64,000 bases of DNA from Biomphalaria glabrata (taxonomy: Eukaryota > Mollusca > Gastropoda > Planorbidae), in the NCBI RefSeq assembly GCF_947242115.1, contig NC_074724.1, forward strand, positions 33,512,505 through 33,576,504, in the 5' to 3' direction. Under the pieces are notes generated by a model, which was not told where the DNA came from, did no database searches, and was given only the letters and a program-made list of their open reading frames with translations. Both the position numbers and the translations under genes were made by a program. This document shows positions 1 to 9,979 of this stretch, in pieces (the first letter of the stretch is position 1; every line of letters begins with the position of its first letter).

Positions 1-357
1 ATTGACCTAGATCTATTTCTTTTACTAAGTTATTATTGAAATAAAGCAAAAAGAATAATATACATTGTCTGTATATCAAAACACATATTATATCAAAAAT
101 TGTCAAATCTATTGGAGTTTCCCTTTAAATCAAGAAAGGCTTATTATGTATACTCCTATCATATCCATGTGTTCATCTACTCAATGATGGTTATTGGAGA
201 TAGAAGTAATGTTCAAATTGTTGGTTGACCTGGCTTGTGTAACCATTTCCTTGTTTAAAGGATTATTGAAACAAAAGAGTTTTTGTATGGGTTGTTGTTG
301 TTTTTTTCTTCCCCTTCTTTCTTGATAAATCTGTGAAGCTATTTGTGAGCATTGTGG

Positions 358-757
358 GTTGTGTTTTTTTTTTTTTTATTGCTGTTTTGTTTGCTATGTA
401 CTGAAATACGATTTTTATAAGTAACTTTTTTGTATGTGTTTGGGCATTTAGTGTAGGCTGGGTGTTTCCTCAGGCTTTTTAAAAATATATAGTCCCCGCA
501 TTTTAAGGGAGTTTTCGGTCTTGGCAATTTTCTCCAATACTGACATAAAAGGAAACATCTAGGTCTGAAGACTGTAACCGGAATATCCATGGAACAAGGT
601 GGGGATGGCCAATGGTCCATTCTCCGCCATCCATAGAACTCTCCAAATGGAACTTTTCTGCAGTGGGTTGTGTTGTTGTTTTTTTATTGCTGTTTTGTTT
701 GCTATGTACTGAAATAAGATTTTTATAAGTAACTTTTTTTGTATGTGTTTGGGTATT
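358..757. repeat. pair of direct repeats of about 90 bp
   Basis: Near-identical segments of about 90 bp (around 358-450 and 664-757, both containing ttgctgttttgtttgctatg) flank about 210 bp of unique sequence. Differences are a few substitutions and T-run lengths. This looks like a local duplication in a probable intron. No protein is supported here. Confidence 0.6.
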
Positions 758-870
758 TTGCATATATGTATATTTATGTTTTTTGAGGTGACCTATGTAA
801 CTAAATGAAATAGTTCAGAATCTATTTGGATAGAGCTAAAACATTCAGTGTGCATTTGTTTTCCCTGCAG

Positions 871-943
871 GTGCCAAAGAGTTCATAAATCTTCCAGAAC
901 TATGCGAACCAAGCCCAGACAGAAAACTAGTAACATACTGTAA
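871..943 (+). CDS. possible 3'-terminal exon of an unidentified gene entering from the left
   Basis: A good 3' splice site (pyrimidine-rich tract ending in ccctgcag at 863-870) is followed by a short open segment. With one base completing the previous codon, the segment reads QRVHKSSRTMRTKPRQ... to a TAA at 941-943, a basic tail typical of a C-terminus. A second frame stays open further, to about 1056, and cannot be excluded. No family is recognised from so few residues. If real, the sequence to the left is intron and the AT-rich sequence to the right is 3' UTR. The call depends entirely on the splice-site appearance. Confidence 0.28.
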
Positions 944-3615
944 ATGTATTATCTTGAGTCAGCCAGCAACTTTTGAGAACCCTAAGTCTTTCATAGAATA
1001 TTTTAACTTTCTAACTGTGTCAGTTTTAAAGGACATTTTTTTTTTTGTGTTTGATTGATTTTTGCAAACCATCTGATGCCATGAAGCAGTATGGCAATAG
1101 CTAAATGGTAGCTTTTAACTTGATAATAATTGTCTTAATTAACAACAAAAGTGGCCAGTTTTCTTAGTAAAATTAATGTAAAATATATAAACTTTGTTGC
1201 AATGTTCATACATTTATTAGGTTGGGTGTATTATTAAGTTTTAGAAAGTTTAAGATGTATATTTACAAGGATGAAAAATTAAGATGCTCACTTGTAGACT
1301 AATTTTGAAAGTTCCTGGTTGCATGAATTTCTGAGATAAGATTTAGATTAACACACAGATATGTGTCGGACATAATTATCTTATCTTTAGATGAAACATC
1401 TGTAGTTTATAAGATAAAACTAGATTAAAACAAGGATACTCAGGGGATGTAATTGTCTTCTACTTTGAAGGAACATCTGAAATTTATAAGATAAGATAAG
1501 AGCTCAGAAAGGATGAGTATAAAAATAAGCTCAACTTTCATGTAAATAAGAGAAAATGTTGGTATTTATTTATTTAGTTACACCTGTAAAGGTATGGGCA
1601 CCCAATAACACATCTCGTGTGTGTCCTATTTCTTGCGTTATTTTCAATGAAATATTCAAGTTGTGAAATGTAAACATAAGCACAATTGACCTACTTTAAT
1701 GCTGGCATGAGGACATCAATATTTAATCAATATTGTTTTTGTACAGAGCTTGTCAATTGTAGTCAAACTGAATATCCATTAGATTGGATCAATAAAAATT
1801 ATCTTATCTTAGGATAAATCATCCAAGTTCAAAGTTGCTATTAAAATTTTTGATTATGGACCAAAAAACTGTAGCCTCTGCTAGATGAAACTAATTCATT
1901 AAGCACTTTGAAAGCTTGTTTGTATTACATAGTTGCTAGTTAGACATTTCGTTTTTTAATCAAATATGTGTAGGTCTTGTACACACAAAAAATGGACATG
2001 AAAATGACTTTTAACTTTCTAATACTAAAGAAAAAATATACTATAACAGCATAACAGAAGTGTAAGGCTAAACACTGAACATTTACTAATGAAAACATTA
2101 CTAGTCTTGTAAAGTATGGGCCCATCGTGATGTATTGTGACTTGTGTAACTCAAGTTAATGATAACATGATTCACACAAGGAATGAAACAAAATGTTGAG
2201 CTTGAATGAAACACTATCGATAATGACGCACTCTCATTACAATGATTCTCTATGATAGCATTAACTCTTTCTCTCCTACCAACGTTGATTTGACCCCATA
2301 AAATTAATTTTTGGTTTTATAAATTTTAATTTGTGTTATATAAAAGAAAGAAAGCGATAGAAATGTCTAAACTGCCTTACATCAGTGAGCATTTTTTAGT
2401 AGGCTACTTGAACGGTGTTGGTTATTTCAGCTGTGATTAATAGATTTGAACTTCTTTATGACACTAATTTTTTCTTTATGACCTATTTTCTTTTTTGTAA
2501 ATTAAGTTTCTGTTGTTCCGCTCTGCTGTTTTGTTTCCATTAGTATTTTTATTTTTACCTACTTTAAGTTTTTTTATTTCTGTTGACTCTCATTTCTGTT
2601 TTTGCGGATGTCAACTACAATAAACGATAATATCATTTAATTTTATTCTGTGGTCATATATTTTAAAAAAATGCTTATCTGTACTTAGTCTTTTTAATTG
2701 TACAGCATTTTTTTTTTTAGCATTTACTTAAGTATCGAAAAAAAAAAAGTTTGATTGTGCATTACATGAAAGTGTGTAGCATTTGCTAAAACAATCGTTT
2801 TGGATCACACTAGTCTGGGCTGACTTAAATGCAAGCTGTGACTCCAACAGACTGCATGATGGGAAGGGTGTAAAGGCGTATGTAATACAGGGGCCATCTG
2901 TACTATACCACTGATTGCTTAATTATTTTCTTGTCACACCAATGTGCAATGACTATTTACATTGACCTGGCTTATGATTAACGGCATGATTGTCATTTAA
3001 ATAAATGTCATATACCAGTTCCAACCTCCTTATATCAGAATTTAAAGATTCGGCTATTAGATTTAATGTGTTTGGAGTTAATATATAATTAAATCTGTTT
3101 TAATGATGTTATACCAATATATATTTTAAAATAAAGTGATCGTGGTTTTGCTTATCCTAAAACAAACTTATTCTATACCTGTTAAATGAAGGTCCAATCT
3201 TACAAAATCATAGGTCCTGATATTTTGATGTAGATCTATTTGCTCCGAAATGTATTTAAGATAAAAATAAACACGAGCTTATTTCATATTGATAAAATGC
3301 ATCTTTTTTCATTGTTGCTTTCAATATTCTGATTCTTGTTGAATATTATGTAAAGAAAAAGTTGTGTTTATGTACACTAGTTTATGGCTGATTTGAAATA
3401 CCACGAAGTCCAACAGTCGAAACACCAGAAAAACTTATATTTGTGTGTGTGTGTTTGCATATATACTTCAGTGAACTTTTAATGAAATATTTTTTTATGA
3501 CCATATATAAATATCATTTGTATTGTATTTTTCTTGTTGTGCCATGCCAAATAAATGATTTTAAAATAAATATTTTATTTGTTAAATTCTTATTTGATCC
3601 AAAAAAAAAAATTAA
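944..3615. other. AT-rich sequence without a recognisable gene
   Basis: No credible exon is seen. It may begin with the 3' UTR of the gene ending near 943. Two pieces near 1355-1420 and 1445-1500 match the 3' tail shared by the LINE and SINE families of this window (taattatctt...gaaacatctg followed by ATAAG repeats), so they are probably decayed retroposon tails. The rest is A/T runs and low-complexity sequence. Confidence 0.5.
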
Positions 3616-3619
3616 AATT

Positions 3620-3775
3620 CCCTTTTCAGACCTTGCGATCTATTGGGCAGATGATGTAAAGGTCATCTGTTTCTGTGGCCCACATTTAACAAGGGTGTCA
3701 AGTGACCAGCACAACGACCAATCACCTTTATTTTTCCCCACCTAATGCCAGGGACCCATTGAGTTGGGTTGACTA
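3620..3775 (-). mobile_element. SINE family A, partial copy
   Basis: Read on the minus strand, it matches the body of the repeated SINE at 7492-7745: the GGGTACC-like block, the gttggtcgttgtgctggtca block, the ACACCCTTGTTAA block, and the block ending in cgcaaggtctgaaa. The tRNA-like head is missing, so this copy is truncated on its 5' side. Confidence 0.7.
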
Positions 3776-4139
3776 ATTTGATTAATGCTAGTAAAATTAT
3801 TTTAAGTTTTAGTCTGTCAAGTGTGGATGTTATTCACAGTTCTAATGGACTTCAATTGTTAGGCACAAATGTCCTGGTGAATCTTTCTACTAGTGGAATG
3901 AGAAACAGAGTAATTATAGACATAAAAGGCTTGGGGAGAAAAAGCTTGAGCTGAATTCCATGTTAAGGTTGGCCATGAATTTGGTTTATTTTTTAACATT
4001 TACAATTAAAAAAAGGGGGAAAAAATATCTGAGGAGGGCACTGGAAAACCACTGGTATTCATATTTACTTCTGAAAAAAATAAAAGTCTTATTGATAATG
4101 TATCTTATTCAATTGTGAGAATGACAGTGCCTTTAAAGC

Positions 4140-4890
4140 AGTGGTGCTCACTATATTCTTGTATGGCTCTGAGACCTCTTCAATGAAAAGAAGTGTCTGC
4201 ACTCCTTTAATGGGCATAGTCTGACAGGACTACCTTACCAAGAACCAAGTTCTGCTGAAGAACGGTGTTGAGGCACTACTTCCAGGGCTGAGACAAAACA
4301 TATCCCTTATGATGGGATGCTGAAGATGATCTCTTTAGGCGAGCTTGAAGGAGGTGCCAGAAGTGCTATTAAGATCAACTCAGGCCTTACCTTGCCCTCA
4401 GTGGTACAGAAGAAAGTAGCTGGCAGCAGTTGGCCTCTGAAACAGACAGCTGGAGAGATTTTACGAATGTCGTAGATGACACATTTGGAGAGCTTTCGCC
4501 GAGGACATCTCTCTCTCCTCCCATACATAACAAAATGCTCAAACCAAACTGACCAGACTCTCAGGAGAGATAAAGAAAAGATAAATATTGTCAATTTGTG
4601 GGAGAAAACTAGACGAAACCCAATAGCTCAAGATATCAAAAAGCGAAAGTGGAGCTGGATAGGACACACCTTGCAAAAACCAGCTACCAATGTTCCAAGG
4701 CAGGCACTTGACTGGAATCCGCAAGGAAAGTGGGCAGACCCAAGCAAACCTGGAAGAGGTCAGTCATCAGTGAAGCTGAGGGTACTGGAATGACATGGGA
4801 GCTGATGAAGAAAGCTGCTCAGAACCGAGTTCGGTGGACAGGTGTGGTTACGGCCCTATGCTCCCCTAGGAATGCACAGGATTAGGTCAG
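4140..4890 (+). mobile_element. LINE 3' fragment(s), end of reverse-transcriptase polyprotein
   Basis: The frame at 4476-4793 encodes residues typical of the C-terminal end of endonuclease-type LINE polyproteins: KRKWSWIGHTLQKP followed by RQALDWNPQGK, and then, after a frame change, a WELMKKAAQNRVRW-like segment up to about 4885. The stretch at 4140-4470 resembles the corresponding region of another LINE (CLYGSETS-like, then conserved RT-tail spacing). It is a 5'-truncated, decayed copy with at least one frame break. A related tail lies at 29655-29871. Confidence 0.65.
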
Positions 4891-5770
4891 TTAAGTCAAA
4901 TCTATAGTGGAACTGCTTATAAAAGTGTTATTGAGCTTTATGACACAGTAGTGAAAGATGATTTACAACGTTATGGTTGTGTTTCTAGTAATTTGCCGAA
5001 CCTAGTGGGCAGTACTCGTTTAAAACTTATTCTAAAGGATGATGACAGATCTGCATCAAAAGCAAGGGGGGAAACTAACTAAAATAAAATTTACAAAGAT
5101 TAGAAGCATTTTTGTTTACATTACTTTTCTGACAGCTAGAAATATCTTTTATACATCTCTGGAGCACTATCATCTAAAGTTGTGTAATAGTACTTTTTTT
5201 TTAATGCTTTATGCATAATTCACAAAATGACAAAATATGTGTAGATCTAGGAGTTGAATGAAATTTATTTATAAAAATACAGTAAATTTTATCTGTTTTT
5301 CTTCATTTCTTGATAATCTTTGTCCAATGTACACATGAGAAAAAAATTAATCTTAATAGAAAATACCTTTGTCAATCATTAGACTAATCACCAAATAGTA
5401 AGAATGCTTCCTTCAATACATATCATTAGTTCATTAATGAGGTCAAACATCAACAAGCAAAGATCAAATCAGGGACAAATCGTTCAATCTCAGTTAAAAG
5501 TTAGCATTTATACTAGACTATGAAACGAGTACAAAATAAAAATAACAAATAAGAGTGGTTCATAGACTGAAGTCCGTAACAATTTCACAGTAAATGAATG
5601 TAATGAAAGTTCCATAAGATAGTTTTACTATGAAATCCATAACCTTTACTGGGGCATCCGTAACTCTGTCAAATTGTATAACAATGACCTTACAAAATAC
5701 AAAACATTCTAACTCAATTGTAAAGGAAAAAAATAAAAAAGATACTCATTATAGTTGTTTACAAGGAAGT
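4891..5770. other. AT-rich sequence, nothing recognised
   Basis: Neither exons with splice signals nor repeats that match elsewhere in the window are seen. It contains A/T runs only. Confidence 0.4.
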
Positions 5771-5777
5771 CAGATGT

Positions 5778-5940
5778 AACTGGCTGCCTGGTCGTGCGGT
5801 TTGCGCGCTGGACTGTCGTTCAGATTTATCGATGGTCCAGGGTTCAAACCCTGCCCGCTCCCATCCCCCGTCGTCCTGCGGGAGGTTTGGACTAGGAAGT
5901 AATTATCTTCAACTCTGAAGGAACATCCGAAACATGTTAA
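5778..5940 (+). mobile_element. SINE family B (tRNA-derived), near-complete copy
   Basis: It begins with a tRNA-like head (ctggctgcctggtcgtgcgg) and a box-B motif, ggttcaaaccc, around 5842. A variable C-rich body follows, then a tail, ggaagtaattatcttcaac...gaaggaacatccgaaac. A second copy lies at 29257-29405. The tail resembles the 3' end of the LINE at 13149-15045, which suggests it uses that LINE's machinery. Confidence 0.75.
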
Positions 5941-6359
5941 ACATTTTACAACTAATTGTATCTAGAATATACATTCAGAAGTCAGTCAAGGTTTTGGAGC
6001 TTTAGTGCTAGAAATGAATGACTAAATGAACAAGAAATAAGCAATATCATTTCAGTGGGGAAAAAAAATAGTTGAGTGGTGGGTGATAGAGGTCAAGTGA
6101 GTTGTTCTCTCTTTGCTTCTACTGTTCTCAAATTCAGGTCTTCTTATGCTCATGTTTCATATTCAATCCATTTTACATGAGACAGGACAGTCTACTATAC
6201 AGGAAAAACTTTCAAGCCTATACAGTTTAGTCACATTTAGAAGCATTCTCAATGTTAAAAAGTTTTCTTTTCTTTCAAATATACTCGCTTCTAAATAATC
6301 GTCATTCAATGGCAGACTTGTAAAACAAACATCAATAAAAACATATTCCTGCCATGTAA

Positions 6360-6556
6360 TCAAGTGTTTAATGCAGGACCTAAATAAAAGCTAGCCAACA
6401 GTTTATCAAGTGTTAGTGTAGGACCTAAATAAAAGCTAGCCAATAGTTTATCAAATGTTAATGTAGGACCTAATAAAAGCTAGCCAACAGTTTATCAAGT
6501 GTTAATGTAGGACTTATAAAAGCTAGCCAACAGTTTATCAAGTGTTAATGTAGAAC
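6360..6556. repeat. tandem array, about 47-bp unit, ~4 copies
   Basis: The unit contains aaaagctagccaacagttta, then tcaagtgttaatgtaggacc. About four copies occur in a row, with small deletions in the third and fourth. Confidence 0.85.
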
Positions 6557-7490
6557 CTCCAAACTGATGCACACTTTAAGGTTATGGAAATGTGAATTTC
6601 AACTTTGTCTCGTAAAGTAATTCTAATGTACAATTTTGTTAAGATTTTAAATGTGTAAGTACAACTACATATAAAACAAGCCCTAAAGTATAATTCTGTT
6701 AAGATTTAAAAGGTGTATGTATGTAAAACTATAACAGGTGTACAAATCTTGTACAAATCGATCTGTCACTCCTGCATGAGAGGTGAACTGCAAAATGTAA
6801 AAGAGGAAATCTCAGCAAAAGAAAAATATGCAAAGGAGTGTTGACCAGGAATTAAAAATGTACCACAGAAATATAGACATGCATAGACATGCAAATCAAA
6901 ATTAAAGAATGTATAAGTACCATCCTTGTATAAATACTATCTTATTCCAAAATCAATGCAAATATATGGAAAAGTCTAGACAAAATTCTGACACAAAAGC
7001 AATTTATTAACAGAAAAAGACAGCTTTAAAAGTTACCTTAAAATATGGTTTATATAATAAAATATGAAAGCTCTGCAACTATAATGAACAATGCAATAAT
7101 TACTTGTGTAAATAGAGCATACGAAAAATATGTGAATAGAATCAAATCAGCAGTTATCACAGAAGAGCTCTTGTGCTTATAATTGACTTGACTCAGGAGA
7201 ATCAGAGTTTATTACAGAATTATAAAACTGCATACATGATCATGTGCTGACTGAACATTTTTACATTCTTTAGTCTTAAATTATATTACACTCATGATAC
7301 CCAGAAACAAGTTAAGAAAAAAAGGAAGAAGTCATACATGGTCCATTTATTTTCACAACTATTTTTTAAATAGCTTTTTATATAGCACATCTTTCATGCT
7401 CTAGCATCCTCAGCGTGCTACTATCTAATCTCTTTCCGTGGTCATGTGAGTAAAGAAAAATATAATTCAGAGCTGCCTTTAGGTGCTCAG
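6557..7490. other. AT-rich sequence, nothing recognised
   Basis: No exon, repeat family or RNA gene is recognised. It lies downstream of the stop codon of the minus-strand TLCD5-like gene, but probably beyond its 3' UTR. Confidence 0.4.
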
Positions 7491-7491
7491 G

Positions 7492-7745
7492 GAGGCACAG
7501 TGGCTATGTGGTAAAGTGCTTAGCTTCCATACCGGGGGTCCCGGGTTTGAATCCTGGTGAAGACTGGGATTTTTATTTTTGAGATCCTTAAGGCACCTCT
7601 GAGTCCACCCAGCTCTAGTGGGTACCTGACATTAGTTGGGGAAAAGTAATAGCGGTTGGTTGTTGTGCTGGCCACATGACACCCTTGTTAACTGTGGGCC
7701 ACAGAAACATCTGCCCCATTGATCGCAAGGTATGAAAGGAAAATG
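7492..7745 (+). mobile_element. SINE family A, near-complete copy
   Basis: A tRNA-like head (gtggtaaagtgcttagcttcc, box-B-like gggtttgaatcc at about 7549) is followed by a body with the landmark blocks ccacccagctcta, gggtacctgacattagttgg and ctggccacatgacacccttg. It ends near tgcaaggtatgaaagg. This is the clearest of at least eight copies in the window and serves here as the reference for the others. Confidence 0.85.
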
Positions 7746-8249
7746 TTACTTTTATTTTTATGTGCTCATCAAACACAATTTGATTGAGTCCGAATTTAGA
7801 CTCAAGTACTCTTAGCCTAGCAGTTTTTGCCACCTAGCCACACGTACCACACAGTAGAAAAATGAAAAACTCATTAAATCAAAAACATTTTTTACAAGCC
7901 GAATACTTTCTATCATGAACAAGAACATGTTACCTATTAACCTTTGAACTATGTGTACCCCACAATGCACTTTGTCATTTGATATAAAACATAAAGCATC
8001 AGAGATCAAGAAAAAAACATGAGGAAAAAAATTGTTTAAAGACTATTCCTCCTAAATGAAGTGGATGATTTATTGTAAAAGCTTTAAAAAAACAACAACA
8101 TGTTATTTCTGTGGGCGTAACATTTTCAGTCAGGCTAGGGGTTTTATTCTATGACATGTAAGAAAAGAAACCTTCATGATTTTATCATTTTGAAGACACA
8201 TTTTATGACATATGTGACCCTGGCCTGTTATTACGTCCCATGAAATTGT

Positions 8250-8478
8250 ACATTATAGTGTAGTGAACCAGAGGGCTCCAGGTTCGAATCCTGGTAAAGA
8301 CTGGGATTTTTAGGGAACCTCTGAGTCCACTTAGCTCTAATGGGTACCTGAGATTAGTTGTGGAAAAATAAAGGCAGTTGGTCGCTATGCTGGCCAAATG
8401 ACATCCTTGTTAACCATGGCCGTGGAAACAGATGAACTTTATATCATCTGCCCTATAGGCCACAGGGTCAGAAGGGGA
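8250..8478 (+). mobile_element. SINE family A copy
   Basis: It has a box-B-like ggttcgaatcctgg at about 8282, followed by the full family A body (tctgagtccacttagctcta, gggtacctgagattagttg) and the terminal acagggtcagaaggggaac. The 5' part of the head is degraded. Confidence 0.8.
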
Positions 8479-8984
8479 ACTTTTTATGCATAAAATGTGT
8501 ACATCTGATTGAAAGAAAAAATGCTGAATTTAAATTGCATTTATTCTCTTTATAAATAAATAAATACATTTTATAAGTATAATTACTAATTTATGTTTAA
8601 TACAAAAAAAATGAATTACAATAAATGCATTCTCTTACACTAAATAAAACAAACAAACAAAAAAATAAAATAGTCACATAAAAAAATTAATTCAGTACAC
8701 AGTCCATTTAAAATACACCAATGCAGAAATACACTTAATTATTACCATGTTTTCATATTGTTGATCTAAAAACAGAAAGCATTTAGACTGCCAATTAAAA
8801 ATATATCATGTAATTATCTTTAATACTAAGAATTAATTTAAAAGCAAAAAAAAAAAAAATTTAGGAGAGAAAATAAACTTCAACATAGTGCCATTTTGCC
8901 CTCCACCCCAACCAAGCAATAAAGTCATATGATTTTCAATTCCTTAAAACAATAACATTTTTTTTTAATAACACCAGCATAATG

Positions 8985-9255
8985 GAGGAGGTGTGGTGGT
9001 TGAACAGTAAAGCACTTGACTTCCGAATCGGGACTCCTAGATTCAAATCCTGGGATTTTTACTTTCAGGATCTTTAGGGCGCCTTGGAGTCCACCCAGCT
9101 CTAATGGGTACCTGACATTAGTTAGGGAAAAGTAAAGGCGGTTGGTCGCTGTACTGGCCACATGACACCCTTGTTAACCGTGGGCCATAGAAACAGATGG
9201 CCTTTACATCATCTGTCCCATAGATCACAAGGTCTGAAAGGGAAACTTTACTTTC
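8985..9255 (+). mobile_element. SINE family A copy
   Basis: A head with gtggttgaacagtaaagcac and a box-B-like gattcaaatcctgg is followed by the complete family body to cacaaggtctgaaagggaaac. It lies in the 3' flank of the minus-strand TLCD5-like gene. Confidence 0.85.
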
Positions 9256-9622
9256 CAACATAAAAAAGGATCATTACGTAATAACAGATACAAAACAATA
9301 ATAATAATATCTCTAGCTGTTCCATAGAACACAGCCAATGAAAGCTAAGGTAGGGCTGCTCTTATTCACTTTTCCATAAACTTTATTTGTTACATATTTG
9401 TTAAAAATATTTATGATTATTAAAACATAGGGTCTAAAATTGTGCCCAACACAAAGAATAAAAAAAAGAAATAAAGATGCACTACAGGAATCGGTAAATA
9501 TTCATAACTCTTGATTGGGTGGATATAAATAATTGGTGCATAATTAGTCAAGAGCTTACAAAACAAAATGTGACCAATCCACATCTAAGAAGCACATGTA
9601 AATCGTATGTCAGCATTTAACA

Positions 9623-9979
9623 CTAGAGCGAGTGATTCAGAAAATCTTCAGCGTGTGACACATTTCTGGCAAATAGTCCACTGCTGCCGCTTTTTATCTC
9701 CCGCACACTCAATATATTCCTTTCTTCTTGACAGAATGAGTTCTTACCATTGGCTGGCTTTAAATGAGAGGTAGTGCCTGCACACTTATCACTGCCTTTA
9801 CTGGTAGCTGCCTGAGAGAGTTGACTGGACGACACCAAAGTCGTCTGTGCAGGTTTATGTTTCCAATTTTTAAAACGCCTCGAGTATTTTTTAACAGCGT
9901 AATTAAGTATTCCTATGAAAAATATCCAGCCTATACTATAGATGCATGTTCCTCCTAATCTTCCCCAGAAGTCTGTATT
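9623..9979 (-). CDS. TLCD5: TLCD5-like, exon 4 (C-terminus)
   Basis: The acceptor is atatttcag before AAT ACA at 9979, phase 0. It encodes the last hydrophobic segment (GGTCIYSIGWIFFIGIL), a basic juxtamembrane stretch (KKYSRRFKNWKHK), and then a Ser/Lys/Asn-rich tail of about 75 residues to the stop at 9623. The basic turn after the last membrane segment is shared with vertebrate TLCD5. The long tail is not something I recognise. Confidence 0.85.
   Translation of the reverse strand, partial: NTDFWGRLGGTCIYSIGWIFFIGILNYAVKKYSRRFKNWKHKPAQTTLVSSSQLSQAATSKGSDKCAGTTSHLKPANGKNSFCQEERNILSVREIKSGSSGLFARNVSHAEDFLNHSL

Noticed and set aside
7492-7565. Possible tRNA gene from box B gggtttgaatcc
   Set aside because: The same head occurs at several sites, always followed by the SINE body; an individual tRNA gene is not supported.
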